In this document: one piece after another, positions 1 through 9,885 of the stretch | Layout: the number at the start of each line of letters is the position of its first letter | How positions within the stretch are numbered: position 1 is the stretch's first letter | Origin: Pseudoalteromonas luteoviolacea | GTDB taxonomy: Bacteria; Pseudomonadota; Gammaproteobacteria; Enterobacterales; Alteromonadaceae | DNA: 64,000 nucleotides | Reading direction: 5' to 3' | Assembly (NCBI RefSeq): GCF_000814765.1 | Contig: NZ_JWIC01000004.1 | Location: forward strand, 1-64,000 | Notes under the pieces: model-generated | The model's database searches: none | The model's input: the letters and a program-made list of their open reading frames with translations, nothing else | What the model was told of the DNA's origin: nothing | Position numbers and translations under genes: made by a program

Positions 1-1945
<1,945 letters not shown>

Positions 1946-2124
1946 ACAACGCCAAAGTGGTTTTAAGCTTGTTAGAAGTTAAGAATATAAGTAGACGATA
2001 AGAATTTAATTACGCTCTCCGAATTTAAGCATTGTGACTAGATAAGCTCTTATGAGAAATCAATTCACCTTGCGCAAATGAAATGACAAAAAAGACGTCA
2101 TTAGCCATTTGCACGAAAAGAATT

Positions 2125-2242
2125 TGCTTGGTAACCATAGCATTTTGGAACCACCTGATCCCATGCCGAACTCAGTAGTGAAACGAAATAGCGCCGATGA
2201 TAGTGTGGGGTTTCCCATGTGAAAGTAGGACATTGCCAAGCG
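2125..2242 (+). rRNA. rrf: 5S ribosomal RNA
   Basis: A 118-nt segment matches gammaproteobacterial 5S rRNA. It has terminal stem arms 'tgcttgg' and 'ccaagc', the conserved 'ccatgccgaactcag' block at about 2161-2176, 'agtgaaacg' and 'tagcgccgatgatagtgtgg'. It lies about 180 bp after the 23S 3' end in the standard order, with no tRNA gene between 23S and 5S and none after it before the terminator. Ends are set by the terminal helix and may be off by one or two bases. Confidence 0.96.
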
Positions 2243-2253
2243 CCAAATAAAAG

Positions 2254-2286
2254 AAAGCCCGATTCGAAAGAGTCGGGCTTTTTTCG
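2254..2286 (+). terminator. Rho-independent terminator of the rRNA operon
   Basis: A 10-bp GC-rich stem (agcccgattc / gagtcgggct) with a GAAA tetraloop is followed by a run of T. It starts 12 bp after the 5S gene and closes the rrn transcription unit. Confidence 0.9.
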
Positions 2287-2805
2287 TGCTAAATCGTCTC
2301 GAATGTTGCAGAGGTCATGCACATTGATAAAGAGACGAATTAGCGCAAGGTGAAGGGAGCATCCTTCACCGCCGACAAGGCAAACTCAAGATTTCCTCAG
2401 CAACAGCTAAACTAGCTTATTTCACCTTGCGCAAATTGAACGTACTCGCTTCGCTCGTTATCGTTACATTTTGCACGTTAATCACCTTACGCAAAAAGAG
2501 CGTACTCACTGCGTTCGTTGTTGTTAACCTTTTATACCCCTTAATGCCTTAATAAAAATAAAATGTATCTACTGCCATTATAAAAACTTGTTATAGTCTT
2601 GAGTTTATGACGACATTTAGTCTTTTATTACGATCAATTTTGTAAGCTATCATCTGCCGCTTCTTTACTTTAATTTTATACTCGCTTTATGTTCACTACA
2701 TATAGTCTCGCAAGCATAAATGACGTGGCCCATCAATTGCTATTATCATAATCGATCTTCATTTGGCTTAAGTATTCAGCGTTTAGCATTGCGATTTAAT
2801 TTTAA
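2286..2805. other. Intergenic spacer between rrn operon and lexA
   Basis: About 520 bp without a credible gene. The only ORF here (minus strand across the 5S gene and terminator) is chance. The spacer holds the short repeats listed separately (2343-2353, 2421-2526), and from about 2540 becomes AT-rich up to the lexA operators. No tRNA or transposase was seen. Confidence 0.6.
2421..2526. repeat. Imperfect tandem repeat of about 46 bp (period 60 bp) with a dispersed 'ttcaccttgcgcaaa' motif
   Basis: Copies at 2421-2466 and 2481-2526 align over their length: caccttgcgcaaa/caccttacgcaaa, then cgtactcgcttcgctcgtt/cgtactcactgcgttcgtt. The first half of the unit also occurs at 2064-2080, between the 23S and 5S genes, and in inverted orientation at about 2343-2353. 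All four lie in the non-coding sequence flanking the 5S gene. Function is not evident; they could be rrn-flanking duplications or a small dispersed palindromic element. Confidence 0.65.
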
Positions 2806-2821
2806 CTGTATATACTCACAG
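2806..2821 (+). promoter_or_regulatory. SOS box 1 (LexA operator) of lexA
   Basis: The 16-mer ctgtatatactcacag fits the gammaproteobacterial LexA consensus CTGT-N8-ACAG exactly. It lies 28 bp before the lexA start codon, so autoregulation is expected. Confidence 0.9.
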
Positions 2822-2829
2822 TAAATGCA

Positions 2830-2845
2830 CTGTATGGAAAACCAG
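2830..2845 (+). promoter_or_regulatory. SOS box 2 (LexA operator) of lexA
   Basis: The 16-mer ctgtatggaaaaccag matches CTGT-N8-ACAG with one mismatch in the right half. It lies 24 bp downstream of box 1 (start to start) and ends 4 bp before the start codon. Paired operators in front of lexA are also the arrangement in E. coli. Confidence 0.8.
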
Positions 2846-2849
2846 TTAT

Positions 2850-3461
2850 ATGCGACCTTTAACTAAACGCCAAGAACAAGTATTCGAACTGATTAAAGTC
2901 TTTATTAAAGACACCGGTATGCCGCCGACTCGAGCAGAAATTGCGGAATCTTTAGGTTTTCGTAGTGCTAATGCTGCAGAAGAGCATTTGAAAGCGCTGG
3001 CTAAAAAAGGAGTTATTGAAATGGTACCAGGTGCGAGTCGTGGCATTCGTTTGGTTGAAGCCGATGAGCCAGAGCAGCTTGGATTACCGTTAGTCGGTCG
3101 CGTTGCTGCTGGTGAGCCTATCTTGGCACAAGAGCATATTGAAAATCACTGTCAAGTAGATCCTGGAATGTTTCAGCCTTCTGCAGATTACTTACTCCGC
3201 GTCAATGGTATGAGTATGAAAAACATTGGCATAATGGATGGGGACTTACTCGCTGTTCATAGAACTCAAGTTGCCAACAACGGGCAAGTTGTTGTTGCTC
3301 GAGTTGAGGAAGACGTAACCGTTAAACGATTCGAAAAAGTCGGTAAAAAAGTATTTTTGCATGCGGAAAATGAAGACTTCTCACCGATTGAAGTCGATCT
3401 AGAGCAAGAGGTATTTAATATTGAAGGCCTTGCTGTGGGTGTTATTCGCGGTAACTTGTAA
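2850..3461 (+). CDS. lexA: LexA, SOS-response transcriptional repressor
   Basis: LexA represses DNA-damage genes and cleaves itself when activated by RecA filaments. The 203-residue protein has the usual length. Residues 1-65 form the winged-helix DNA-binding domain (conserved RPLTKRQ start, 'PPTRAEIA' and '[15 protein letters not shown]'). The cleavage bond is A87-G88 in 'GRVAAGEP'. The S24-type catalytic dyad is Ser122 ('GMSM') and Lys159 ('DVTVKRF'). The start is fixed by the family N-terminus, although the sequence before it has only a weak ribosome binding site. Two SOS boxes lie directly upstream, so expression is autoregulated. No dinF- or sulA-like gene follows; lexA appears monocistronic here, with a weak hairpin after it. 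Confidence 0.97.
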   Translation: MRPLTKRQEQVFELIKVFIKDTGMPPTRAEIAESLGFRSANAAEEHLKALAKKGVIEMVPGASRGIRLVEADEPEQLGLPLVGRVAAGEPILAQEHIENHCQVDPGMFQPSADYLLRVNGMSMKNIGIMDGDLLAVHRTQVANNGQVVVARVEEDVTVKRFEKVGKKVFLHAENEDFSPIEVDLEQEVFNIEGLAVGVIRGNL

Positions 3462-3475
3462 CGTTTTGCTTATGT

Positions 3476-3508
3476 AAGCTGAGATCTTGCATTTCAGCTT
3501 CTTTCCCC
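3476..3508 (+). terminator. Possible weak terminator after lexA
   Basis: Inverted repeat aagctga / tcagctt (7-bp arms, 11-nt loop) is followed by a short pyrimidine-rich run. It lies 15 bp after the lexA stop. The T tail is poor, so termination is uncertain. Confidence 0.35.
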
Positions 3509-3779
3509 AAAACCTCTTTTTATAAATTAACAGACCTCTTTTAAGCTATACTTTCATATCATATACTTACGTTACATAAATATAACATCAGCTTTGGAAT
3601 ACGTGCTTGTTAAGCAAAAATAAAAATTATTTTGCACTAAATTCTTGATTCGCGGTCAGAGCTAGTCGTCTTAAATTAAAGAACTAACAATTTATTTGTA
3701 TCCACAAGTTACATTTGATTTCAAAAGAGATCAGAGGCTTGCTTGTGATTGTGTTAAAAACACTGGAAATGACTAGAAT
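3509..3779. other. AT-rich intergenic region upstream of the efflux operon
   Basis: About 270 bp, low in GC, without an ORF worth calling. It must carry the promoter of the lipoprotein-RND operon that begins at 3780, but no convincing -35/-10 pair or operator palindrome could be chosen by eye. Confidence 0.5.
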
Positions 3780-4490
3780 ATGGAGCAGCCTATGACTTGG
3801 TTTAAAGTAGTATTAATTGTGGTTTTGGTATGCATTGTATCTGCCTGTGCATCAAGTTCAAACAATACACGCTCAGGTTTTTTACCTAATTACGACATAC
3901 TCCTCCCTTCTGATGATTATGAAGACACCAATTTATTCGTCGACAGCACATTTAACCGTGAAGCGTTAAGTAAAATTAAGGTGCTTTATATACCCCAATT
4001 TGAAGTGTGGATTAACGCTTCTGAATCTGAGTTTTTAAATATTAACCCTCAGCATGTTGCTAAGTTAAGTCATTACATGCAGTCGCAAATGCAAGACAAG
4101 TTGAGTCCTTATTATAAAGTTGTCACTACAAAGCCTGTAAGTGCAGATGAAACTGTGCTCACCATTGAAGGCGCTTTTACAGATGTGCAATTTGAACCGA
4201 CTTCATTGCAGGTAAGAGATTTTGTCCCTATTCGGTTAGTGTACAACGCGGGTAAAACAGCTTACTTAGCTGCAACAGAGCAAACAGAGGCACTCACTCA
4301 TGTTTCTCTTGAGTCGGCATTTTATTTGGGGAGCAGTCAAAACCCTGTAGTAATGATGACGGCACACAAAGAATTAGATGCGGTACTAAAAGCGGATGGT
4401 ACTGAGAATGTTGAAACGGTTAAGGTCGTACTTGACGTTTGGATAAATAATTTTGTTACTGCGATGACTAAACATCGCAATGTTCGGTAA
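3780..4490 (+). CDS. Outer-membrane-type lipoprotein, DUF3313-like
   Basis: A 236-residue predicted lipoprotein. A hydrophobic signal (residues 6-20) ends in a lipobox 'VSAC' with the lipidated Cys at residue 23. The residue after it is Ala, which favours sorting to the outer membrane. The mature part resembles the DUF3313 family of small proteobacterial lipoproteins ('YDILLPSDDYED' near the N-terminus, two beta-rich halves). No enzyme motif is visible. A second in-frame ATG at 3792 is also possible as the start. It is the first gene of a unit with an RND adaptor and permease; its stop lies 16 bp before the adaptor start. This suggests a role with that pump, which is inference. The molecular function is unknown. 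Confidence 0.75.
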   Translation: MEQPMTWFKVVLIVVLVCIVSACASSSNNTRSGFLPNYDILLPSDDYEDTNLFVDSTFNREALSKIKVLYIPQFEVWINASESEFLNINPQHVAKLSHYMQSQMQDKLSPYYKVVTTKPVSADETVLTIEGAFTDVQFEPTSLQVRDFVPIRLVYNAGKTAYLAATEQTEALTHVSLESAFYLGSSQNPVVMMTAHKELDAVLKADGTENVETVKVVLDVWINNFVTAMTKHRNVR

Positions 4491-4506
4491 AACTAAAGGA
4501 GCTTTT

Positions 4507-5580
4507 ATGAAGATAATAAAAGGCAAGCAGCTAGGTGTTATGGCGGTATTTTGCTTGGCATTAATTGGTTGTTCAGAGCAAAAATCAGAGCAAGAGCAAT
4601 CAGAGCAGCTTCGTCCAGTGAGGACACTATTGCTGTCTTCACAAGTTGATGGCCCTTTAGTGGAATTTCCTGCGGTAGTTGATGCTGCTTCTTCGGCGGA
4701 TCTATCATTTAAAGTACCGGGTGAAGTGACAGAGCTGCTGGTAAAGCAGGGGCAAGAAATTCAACTTGGTGATGTTATTGCTAAGTTAGACGCAACAGAA
4801 TATAAATTGTCTTTAGATGAAGCGCAGGCCAATTATAACAAGGCGCAGGCTGATTTTAGCCGAGCTAAACAGCTCATTAAATCGGGTACGATTTCGCAAT
4901 CTGACTATGATCAACTTCAGTCCCATTTTACCAGTGCAAAAAGTAAACTGGCAAATGCGAAAAACAACTTATCATACACGAGCTTGAAAGCATCATTTTC
5001 AGGAGTTGTTGCGCGTACGTACATAGAGCGTTTTGAAGAGGTGCAAGCTAAGCAAGTTATTGCGACATTGCAAGATATCAAGCATGTAACACTTAAAGTT
5101 AATGTGCCAGAGAGTTTAATGATTAAAGTCTCAAAAGATGCGCCTAAACACATTATTGCAGAGTTTTCAGGGATCCCTGATAAAACATTTCCATTAGACT
5201 TTGTTGAAGTGAGTACACAAGCGGATGAGGTAACGAAAGCCTATGAGGTTACTCTCAGCATGACGCGCCCCGAGGGTTACAACATCTTACCGGGCATGAC
5301 AGCTAAAGTACTTGCCAAAGGCGCTGATGTGAATAAAAGCGGTCTCTACTTACCAATAAAAACGGTGCTTAAAGATGCATCCGGTAATTTTGTGTGGACA
5401 GTGGAGTCTGCTGGAGCAGGTAAGGGAAAAATTAAGAAAAACCCGGTTGTGATTGGTGAGGTGTCGACCTTAGGCTTCCCAGTGATCAGTGGTGTCTCTG
5501 AAGGTGCTTATATTGTGACTGCCGGCATGAGTAAAGTGAGCGAAGGCCAACTTGTAAAATTTAACAAGGGGGCACAGTGA
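4507..5580 (+). CDS. RND efflux pump periplasmic adaptor (membrane fusion protein), lipoprotein
   Basis: The adaptor bridges an inner-membrane RND permease to an outer-membrane channel. From the ATG at 4507 it is 357 residues. This start is preferred over the upstream ATG at 4480 because it has an 'aaagga' ribosome binding site 7 bp upstream and begins a proper lipoprotein signal, with lipobox Cys at residue 22 ('LIGC'). Next come the biotinyl-lipoyl-like half ('LSFKVPGEVTELLVKQGQ'), a coiled-coil hairpin of about 60 residues rich in A/K/Q ('NYNKAQADFSRAKQLIKSG'), the second lipoyl half ('LKASFSGVVARTY') and the beta-barrel and membrane-proximal domains. The stop codon overlaps the permease start by 4 bp, so the two are translationally coupled. 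The substrate cannot be told from sequence, and no TolC-type gene is in the window. Confidence 0.93.
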   Translation: MKIIKGKQLGVMAVFCLALIGCSEQKSEQEQSEQLRPVRTLLLSSQVDGPLVEFPAVVDAASSADLSFKVPGEVTELLVKQGQEIQLGDVIAKLDATEYKLSLDEAQANYNKAQADFSRAKQLIKSGTISQSDYDQLQSHFTSAKSKLANAKNNLSYTSLKASFSGVVARTYIERFEEVQAKQVIATLQDIKHVTLKVNVPESLMIKVSKDAPKHIIAEFSGIPDKTFPLDFVEVSTQADEVTKAYEVTLSMTRPEGYNILPGMTAKVLAKGADVNKSGLYLPIKTVLKDASGNFVWTVESAGAGKGKIKKNPVVIGEVSTLGFPVISGVSEGAYIVTAGMSKVSEGQLVKFNKGAQ

Positions 5581-8500
5581 ATATAACCAGACTTGCATTA
5601 GAAAATAATCGGACAACTTGGGTACTAATAGCGGCATTGTTGTTTTTTGGGATTATTTCGTTCAATAAAATGCCAAAAGATTATGATCCTGGTTTTATTA
5701 TCAGAACTGCGCAAGTGGTTACCTACTTTCCCGGGGCAAGCCCGCAGCGAGTAGAGGAGCTTGTCACTGATCAAATCGAAAAAGTAGTACAGCAGATCCC
5801 TGAATTGGATTTTGTCAGTAGCACCTCTAAAACAGGTGTATCTATCGTTAGCGTCAATATCAAAGAAAGCTATAAGAATATGCGTCCTATCTGGGATAAC
5901 TTACGGCGTAAGATCCAAAGTATTGAGAAGGATTTACCCAGTGATGCGCAGACTCCCATTGTAAACGATGAGTTTGGGGATGTGTTTGGTATTGTTATTG
6001 GGCTAACTGCAGAAGGCTATACCTACCGTGAATTGGAAGATGTGGCTGAGCAGGTGAGAGATACTTTGCTACGCTTACCTGAGGCTGCAAAAGTTGAAAT
6101 TTATGGTAACCAAGAGCAGCGTGTATTTATTGAATTTGAAAATGCGCGGCTTGGTGCCCTTGGTATTTCACCTAATCAGCTGAAGGAACAACTGGCATCA
6201 CGTAATATAGTGAACCCTGGTGGTTCGATTTATATTAATGATGAGACCCTCGCGCTTGAACCGAGTGGCAATTTTGAGTCGGTAGAAGACATTGCCAATA
6301 CCATCATCAATGTACCTGGTAGTGAACAGGTATTGCTACTTTCAGACATTGCAGTTGTCTATCGTGATTATGTTGACCCTGCCAAGTCTAAAGTGCGGGT
6401 TGGTTTAGATGAAGGCCTGACGATAGCTATCTCAATGCGTCAAGGCGGCAATAATATTGCTCTGGGCGAGCAAGTGTTAGAAACGCTGAACTATTTAGAG
6501 AGTGTTTATCCTATTGGGGTTGAATTTAAGTTGCTCTCTTTCTTACCCAAAGAAGTAGAGCAAAAAGTCAGTGACTTTGTTTCAAACCTTTTGCAAGCGG
6601 TATTGGTCGTCACCTTAGTGATGTTATTCACTTTAGGGCTAAGAACGGGCCTTATTGTTGCTAGCCTTATCCCAATGAGCATGGTGTTTGGTATTTTGGT
6701 GATGTCATTTTTCCATATCAGCATTGACCAAATATCATTAGCTGCACTCATTATCGCGCTTGGGATGTTAGTGGATAATGGCATTGTGATGTCTGAAAAC
6801 ATCATGGTACAAATGGAGCGCGGCAAGGCTGCGATAGATGCTGCGGTTGACTCGGCGGATGAATTAAAGGTTCCCTTGTTAGTGTCTTCATTGACCACTG
6901 GCGCTGCTTTTTTACCTATCTTTTTGGCTGAATCATCGACTGGTGAATACACGGCTTCGCTGTTTAAAGTGGTGACTATCACGCTGTTATGCTCTTGGTT
7001 ATTGGCAATGACCATGATCCCAATGTTATGTGTGTATTTTACACGTGTGAAATCACAAGCAGCTGATTACAACACGGGCGTTTATTTAACGTATAAAAAC
7101 CTTTTAACCACTATGATACGCCACCGTTGGATCACGCTGATGGCATGTGTGGCTGCATTTTTTATTGCCCTGCAAGGCATGCAGTTAATTCCGAAATTGT
7201 TTTTTCCACCATCGGACCGTGACTATTTTAAAGTAGAGTTAGAGCTACCTATCGGTACTCGACTTGAAACTACCGAAGCTTTAGTGAAAGACATGGAAGC
7301 CTATATCCAAAATGAGCTATTGGTTTCTAGTGAACGTTCTGAGGGCGTCACGCAGTGGGTAAGCTATGTCGGTAATGGTGGCCCAAGGTTTTTATTAACT
7401 CATACGCCAGAGCCAACGAGTTCAAATTATGCGTTGATGATCGTCAGTACTACGTCTTATCAATTGATTGATGATTTGATGCTTGATATTGAGCAGTATG
7501 CATTGAGTAGACACCCAGACTTATTGATAAAGCAAAGAAAAATTGAAAATGGTGCACCGATAGCTAACCCAGTAGAGATCCGACTCTCTGGTGACGATCA
7601 AGGTACCTTGATGGCGATTGTCGATCAGTTAAAAGCGCAAATGGCGGCGACTCAGGGGCTCAAAGCAATCAGCGATGATTGGGGTTTACCAAGCAAAAAG
7701 GTACAGATCAAAATAAATCAAACCCGCGCACGACGTGTGGGAGTATCGAGTAAAGATATCGCAAGTTCATTACAAACTGGTTTTAGTGGTTTGGAGCTCA
7801 CACAATACCGTGAAGGCAATGAGTTAATCCCGGTTACCTTACGTTCTGTGGCTGCTGATAGAGATGATATTGGCAAATTAGAAGCTATGATGGTTTACTC
7901 ACAAGCAACTGGTGCATCGGTTCCGTTAAAGCAGGTAGCAGATATAGAAGTGGTATGGGAAAGCGCTCAAATCTTACGACGCGACCGTTTAAAAACCGTT
8001 GCAGTGGGGGCACAGCTAGATGGCATTACGGCAAATGAAGGATTTGCGGCATTAGTGCCTTGGTTGGAAGAGCAAAAGCAAAACTGGCCATTTGGATATT
8101 CATATGAATTAGGGGGAGAGGCTGAATCTTCTGGTAAAGCCAATCAGTCAATAGCAGATAAAATGCCGATAGCGGTATTTATTATCGTTATCTTGCTGAT
8201 AGGTCAATTTAACTCGATCCGTAAGTCAATTATTGTCCTGACTACAATTCCATTGGGATTTATTGGCGTGATCTTGGGTCTACTAGTAGGACAATCATTT
8301 TTTGGTTTTATGACTTTACTCGGTATCATTTCATTAGCGGGTATAGTGATAAACAATGCGATTGTATTATTGGAGCGGATCAAAATTGAGCTCGAGAATA
8401 CGCCAAATAACCCTGTGGAAGGGATCATTTCCGCTGCACAGCAGCGTATGCGGCCGATTTTGTTAACAACCGCGACGACTGTATTTGGTCTAATCCCATT

Positions 8501-8636
8501 GTACTTGGGTGGCGGAGAAATGTGGGAACCGATGGCACTTGGGATCATGGGTGGCTTGCTATTTTCTACCCTACTCACACTTGGTATTGTGCCTGTGCTC
8601 TATGCGTTATTTTATAGAATAAAGGTTCAAAACTAG
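5577..8636 (+). CDS. RND superfamily efflux permease (AcrB/HAE1-like)
   Basis: A proton-driven trimeric inner-membrane drug/metabolite exporter. The 1019-residue length is standard. The GTG start at 5577 overlaps the adaptor stop (GTGA) and follows a 'aagggggc' ribosome binding site. The N-terminal TM1 ('NNRTTWVLIAALLFFGII') is followed by the first porter loop ('YFPGASPQRVEELVTDQIE', typical). TM2-6 lie around residues 335-490, the second large loop at about 540-850, and the last TM block at 860-1015. The TM4 proton-relay motif reads 'GMLVDNGIV' with D400 and N401 in place of the classical Asp-Asp pair of AcrB; this D-N variant occurs in other RND groups. It forms an operon with the lipoprotein and adaptor genes. 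Substrate unknown. Confidence 0.94.
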   Translation: MNITRLALENNRTTWVLIAALLFFGIISFNKMPKDYDPGFIIRTAQVVTYFPGASPQRVEELVTDQIEKVVQQIPELDFVSSTSKTGVSIVSVNIKESYKNMRPIWDNLRRKIQSIEKDLPSDAQTPIVNDEFGDVFGIVIGLTAEGYTYRELEDVAEQVRDTLLRLPEAAKVEIYGNQEQRVFIEFENARLGALGISPNQLKEQLASRNIVNPGGSIYINDETLALEPSGNFESVEDIANTIINVPGSEQVLLLSDIAVVYRDYVDPAKSKVRVGLDEGLTIAISMRQGGNNIALGEQVLETLNYLESVYPIGVEFKLLSFLPKEVEQKVSDFVSNLLQAVLVVTLVMLFTLGLRTGLIVASLIPMSMVFGILVMSFFHISIDQISLAALIIALGMLVDNGIVMSENIMVQMERGKAAIDAAVDSADELKVPLLVSSLTTGAAFLPIFLAESSTGEYTASLFKVVTITLLCSWLLAMTMIPMLCVYFTRVKSQAADYNTGVYLTYKNLLTTMIRHRWITLMACVAAFFIALQGMQLIPKLFFPPSDRDYFKVELELPIGTRLETTEALVKDMEAYIQNELLVSSERSEGVTQWVSYVGNGGPRFLLTHTPEPTSSNYALMIVSTTSYQLIDDLMLDIEQYALSRHPDLLIKQRKIENGAPIANPVEIRLSGDDQGTLMAIVDQLKAQMAATQGLKAISDDWGLPSKKVQIKINQTRARRVGVSSKDIASSLQTGFSGLELTQYREGNELIPVTLRSVAADRDDIGKLEAMMVYSQATGASVPLKQVADIEVVWESAQILRRDRLKTVAVGAQLDGITANEGFAALVPWLEEQKQNWPFGYSYELGGEAESSGKANQSIADKMPIAVFIIVILLIGQFNSIRKSIIVLTTIPLGFIGVILGLLVGQSFFGFMTLLGIISLAGIVINNAIVLLERIKIELENTPNNPVEGIISAAQQRMRPILLTTATTVFGLIPLYLGGGEMWEPMALGIMGGLLFSTLLTLGIVPVLYALFYRIKVQN

Positions 8637-8645
8637 TAGTGATAT

Positions 8646-8675
8646 GGCGTTCATTCAGTTTAAAAGGTGAACGCC
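8646..8675 (+). terminator. Hairpin after the efflux operon, possible terminator
   Basis: Perfect 8-bp arms ggcgttca / tgaacgcc with a 14-nt loop lie 9 bp after the permease stop. No T run follows, so it may stabilise the mRNA end or act only as a weak terminator. Confidence 0.4.
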
Positions 8676-8766
8676 GGTAAAAGCCTGTTAATGAATGTAA
8701 CCCTTAAGTTTTCGTTCAGCGTAGTGAGCAGAATATGAACACACAGGCTAACCAGAGGAGTAAACG

Positions 8767-9261
8767 ATGAAACTTTTCAAATATGCAATTGTGGCACTTT
8801 TCATGCCAATGATGGCCAGTGCTGGAGAAGCTAAGGTGACATGGCTAGACTTTAAAGAGTATAGAGATGTGTTCCCTGCAAAAGAAACTCGTGGCGGATA
8901 TCACAAGCGTATTGCAAAACAATTTGATGCCCACTTGAGTAAGTTGGCGTCAGAGATGCCAGAAGGCTATACGTTAGCGCTGACGTTTGAAGACGTTGAT
9001 TTAGCAGGTGATGTTAGATTTAACATGAATGATATTCGGATCATTAAACCTATTTATTTTCCACGTTTAAAAATTGCCTACAACGTGACTGATAAGGCGG
9101 GTAATGTAATTGTAGAATCTCAATCTAAAGTATTAAAAGATATGGGCTTTATGGATCGGATAAAATTCGGGAGAGATACTGAGTTTTATTATGATAAACG
9201 GTTATTAAGCGATTGGTTTGAAGATGAGGTTGCCCCGGTAATCACATCAAAGAGTAAATAA
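8767..9261 (+). CDS. Periplasmic DUF3016 domain protein
   Basis: A 164-residue protein with a classical signal peptide (KLFKYAIVALFMPMMASA, cleavage after residue 19). The mature part fits the DUF3016 family: 'KVTWLDFKEYRDV' at the start, then a helical segment, then 'YTLALTFEDVDLAGDV'. It is an exported protein of unknown function, common in gammaproteobacteria. A good ribosome binding site 'gaggag' lies 6 bp before the ATG. It is transcribed alone and ends at a strong bidirectional terminator shared with the convergent gene at 9286. Confidence 0.85.
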   Translation: MKLFKYAIVALFMPMMASAGEAKVTWLDFKEYRDVFPAKETRGGYHKRIAKQFDAHLSKLASEMPEGYTLALTFEDVDLAGDVRFNMNDIRIIKPIYFPRLKIAYNVTDKAGNVIVESQSKVLKDMGFMDRIKFGRDTEFYYDKRLLSDWFEDEVAPVITSKSK

Positions 9262-9287
9262 AAAAGAGCGCGTCAGCGCTCTTTTTT
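9262..9287. terminator. Bidirectional Rho-independent terminator
   Basis: Stem aaaagagcgc / gcgctctttt with loop gtca, flanked by A and T runs, so it works in both directions. It serves the DUF3016 gene (plus) and the 97-residue gene (minus), whose stop codon lies in the T tail. Confidence 0.9.
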
Positions 9288-9579
9288 ATTTGAATGTTGC
9301 CAGCAATTGCAGTAACTGCTGAAGCTTAAATACGGTTTTCTTCAGTTTATCTTCATCTAATTGTTCTGATTGACTTAAGGCATCGACATCTGCTGCTACA
9401 TCAAGCACATAAGGTTTAAAACGTTTAGCTTCAAAACCAAATCCAGCATCTTTAGTGAACAGTGATGTGAATTTTCCATGCCCTTGCTGCTGTAATTCAT
9501 CTAATTTTTTATCTGCATCAAGTGCTTGACGATAAACAACTTTTAAATTTTCGTTAAGTTTTTCGATGATTGCTTGCAT
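9286..9579 (-). CDS. Small helical protein, possibly PriC-related
   Basis: A 97-residue soluble, almost wholly helical protein with two heptad-like stretches (residues 1-33 and 63-97, rich in L, Q, K, D). There is no signal peptide or TM. The pattern 'GHGKFTSLF...FKPYVLDV...LQQLLQLLATF' resembles the first domain of primosomal protein PriC, but it is only half PriC length and the match is by eye. Treat as a conserved hypothetical protein. It is convergent with the DUF3016 gene and divergent from the 69-residue gene at 9652. An HMM search against PriC (PF07445) would decide. Confidence 0.7.
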   Translation of the reverse strand: MQAIIEKLNENLKVVYRQALDADKKLDELQQQGHGKFTSLFTKDAGFGFEAKRFKPYVLDVAADVDALSQSEQLDEDKLKKTVFKLQQLLQLLATFK

Positions 9580-9651
9580 GTTTTTCCTAAAGTGTTGGAT
9601 AAATCGGCCGATATTTTACTCGGATCCATCAAACTTGTCAGGTGAATACCT

Positions 9652-9861
9652 ATGAATATTTCCGGAAGTAACCTTCCTGCTATGTCTGGCGCTGGTCCAG
9701 GTGGCGAAGTATACAGTGCTTCTCTGGCGAAAAAGCAACAGCAGGCAGATGGACGAGCAGCCCTCGCGTTAATTGAATCGGCAGGGAGTACTGCGGCAGC
9801 GCAAACTCCAGCTAAGTCAGTAACGGCAACCTTGGGCAACAACATCAACGTATATGCTTAA
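9652..9861 (+). CDS. Small Ala-rich protein of unknown function (69 aa)
   Basis: A 69-residue protein without signal or membrane segment. It has an N-terminal 'MNISG', a Gly/Pro-rich patch, a central helix 'SLAKKQQQADGRAALALIES', an Ala/Thr-rich linker and a C-terminal 'GNNINVYA'. The overall design recalls a group of short cytoplasmic proteobacterial proteins ending in 'INVxA', none with a known role, but no family is assigned. A plausible ribosome binding site 'caggtga' lies 7 bp upstream. The last codons form the left arm of a perfect hairpin terminator, so coding and termination signals overlap. Real gene status is supported by the terminator and by its fit between divergent and convergent neighbours. 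Confidence 0.65.
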   Translation: MNISGSNLPAMSGAGPGGEVYSASLAKKQQQADGRAALALIESAGSTAAAQTPAKSVTATLGNNINVYA

Positions 9862-9885
9862 TATACGTTGATGTTCGCATTTTAA
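9841..9885. terminator. Perfect 15-bp hairpin overlapping the 3' end of the 69-residue gene
   Basis: Arms aacatcaacgtatat (9841-9855) and atatacgttgatgtt (9861-9875) pair perfectly around a 5-nt loop, followed by 'cgcattttaattt'. The left arm is coding (N-I-N-V-Y). It sits between the convergent 69-residue gene and epmB and could terminate both. Confidence 0.7.

Noticed and set aside
1946..2124. Possible tRNA between 23S and 5S genes
   Set aside because: No cloverleaf or T-loop consensus could be found; it is an ordinary rrn spacer.
4480..4506. Upstream ATG of the RND adaptor
   Set aside because: It would put nine residues before the lipoprotein signal; the ATG at 4507 has the ribosome binding site and correct signal.
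6506..7015. Antisense ORF of 169 codons within the RND permease
   Set aside because: The opposite frame is a clear RND transporter with conserved TM motifs; the antisense product has no family features.
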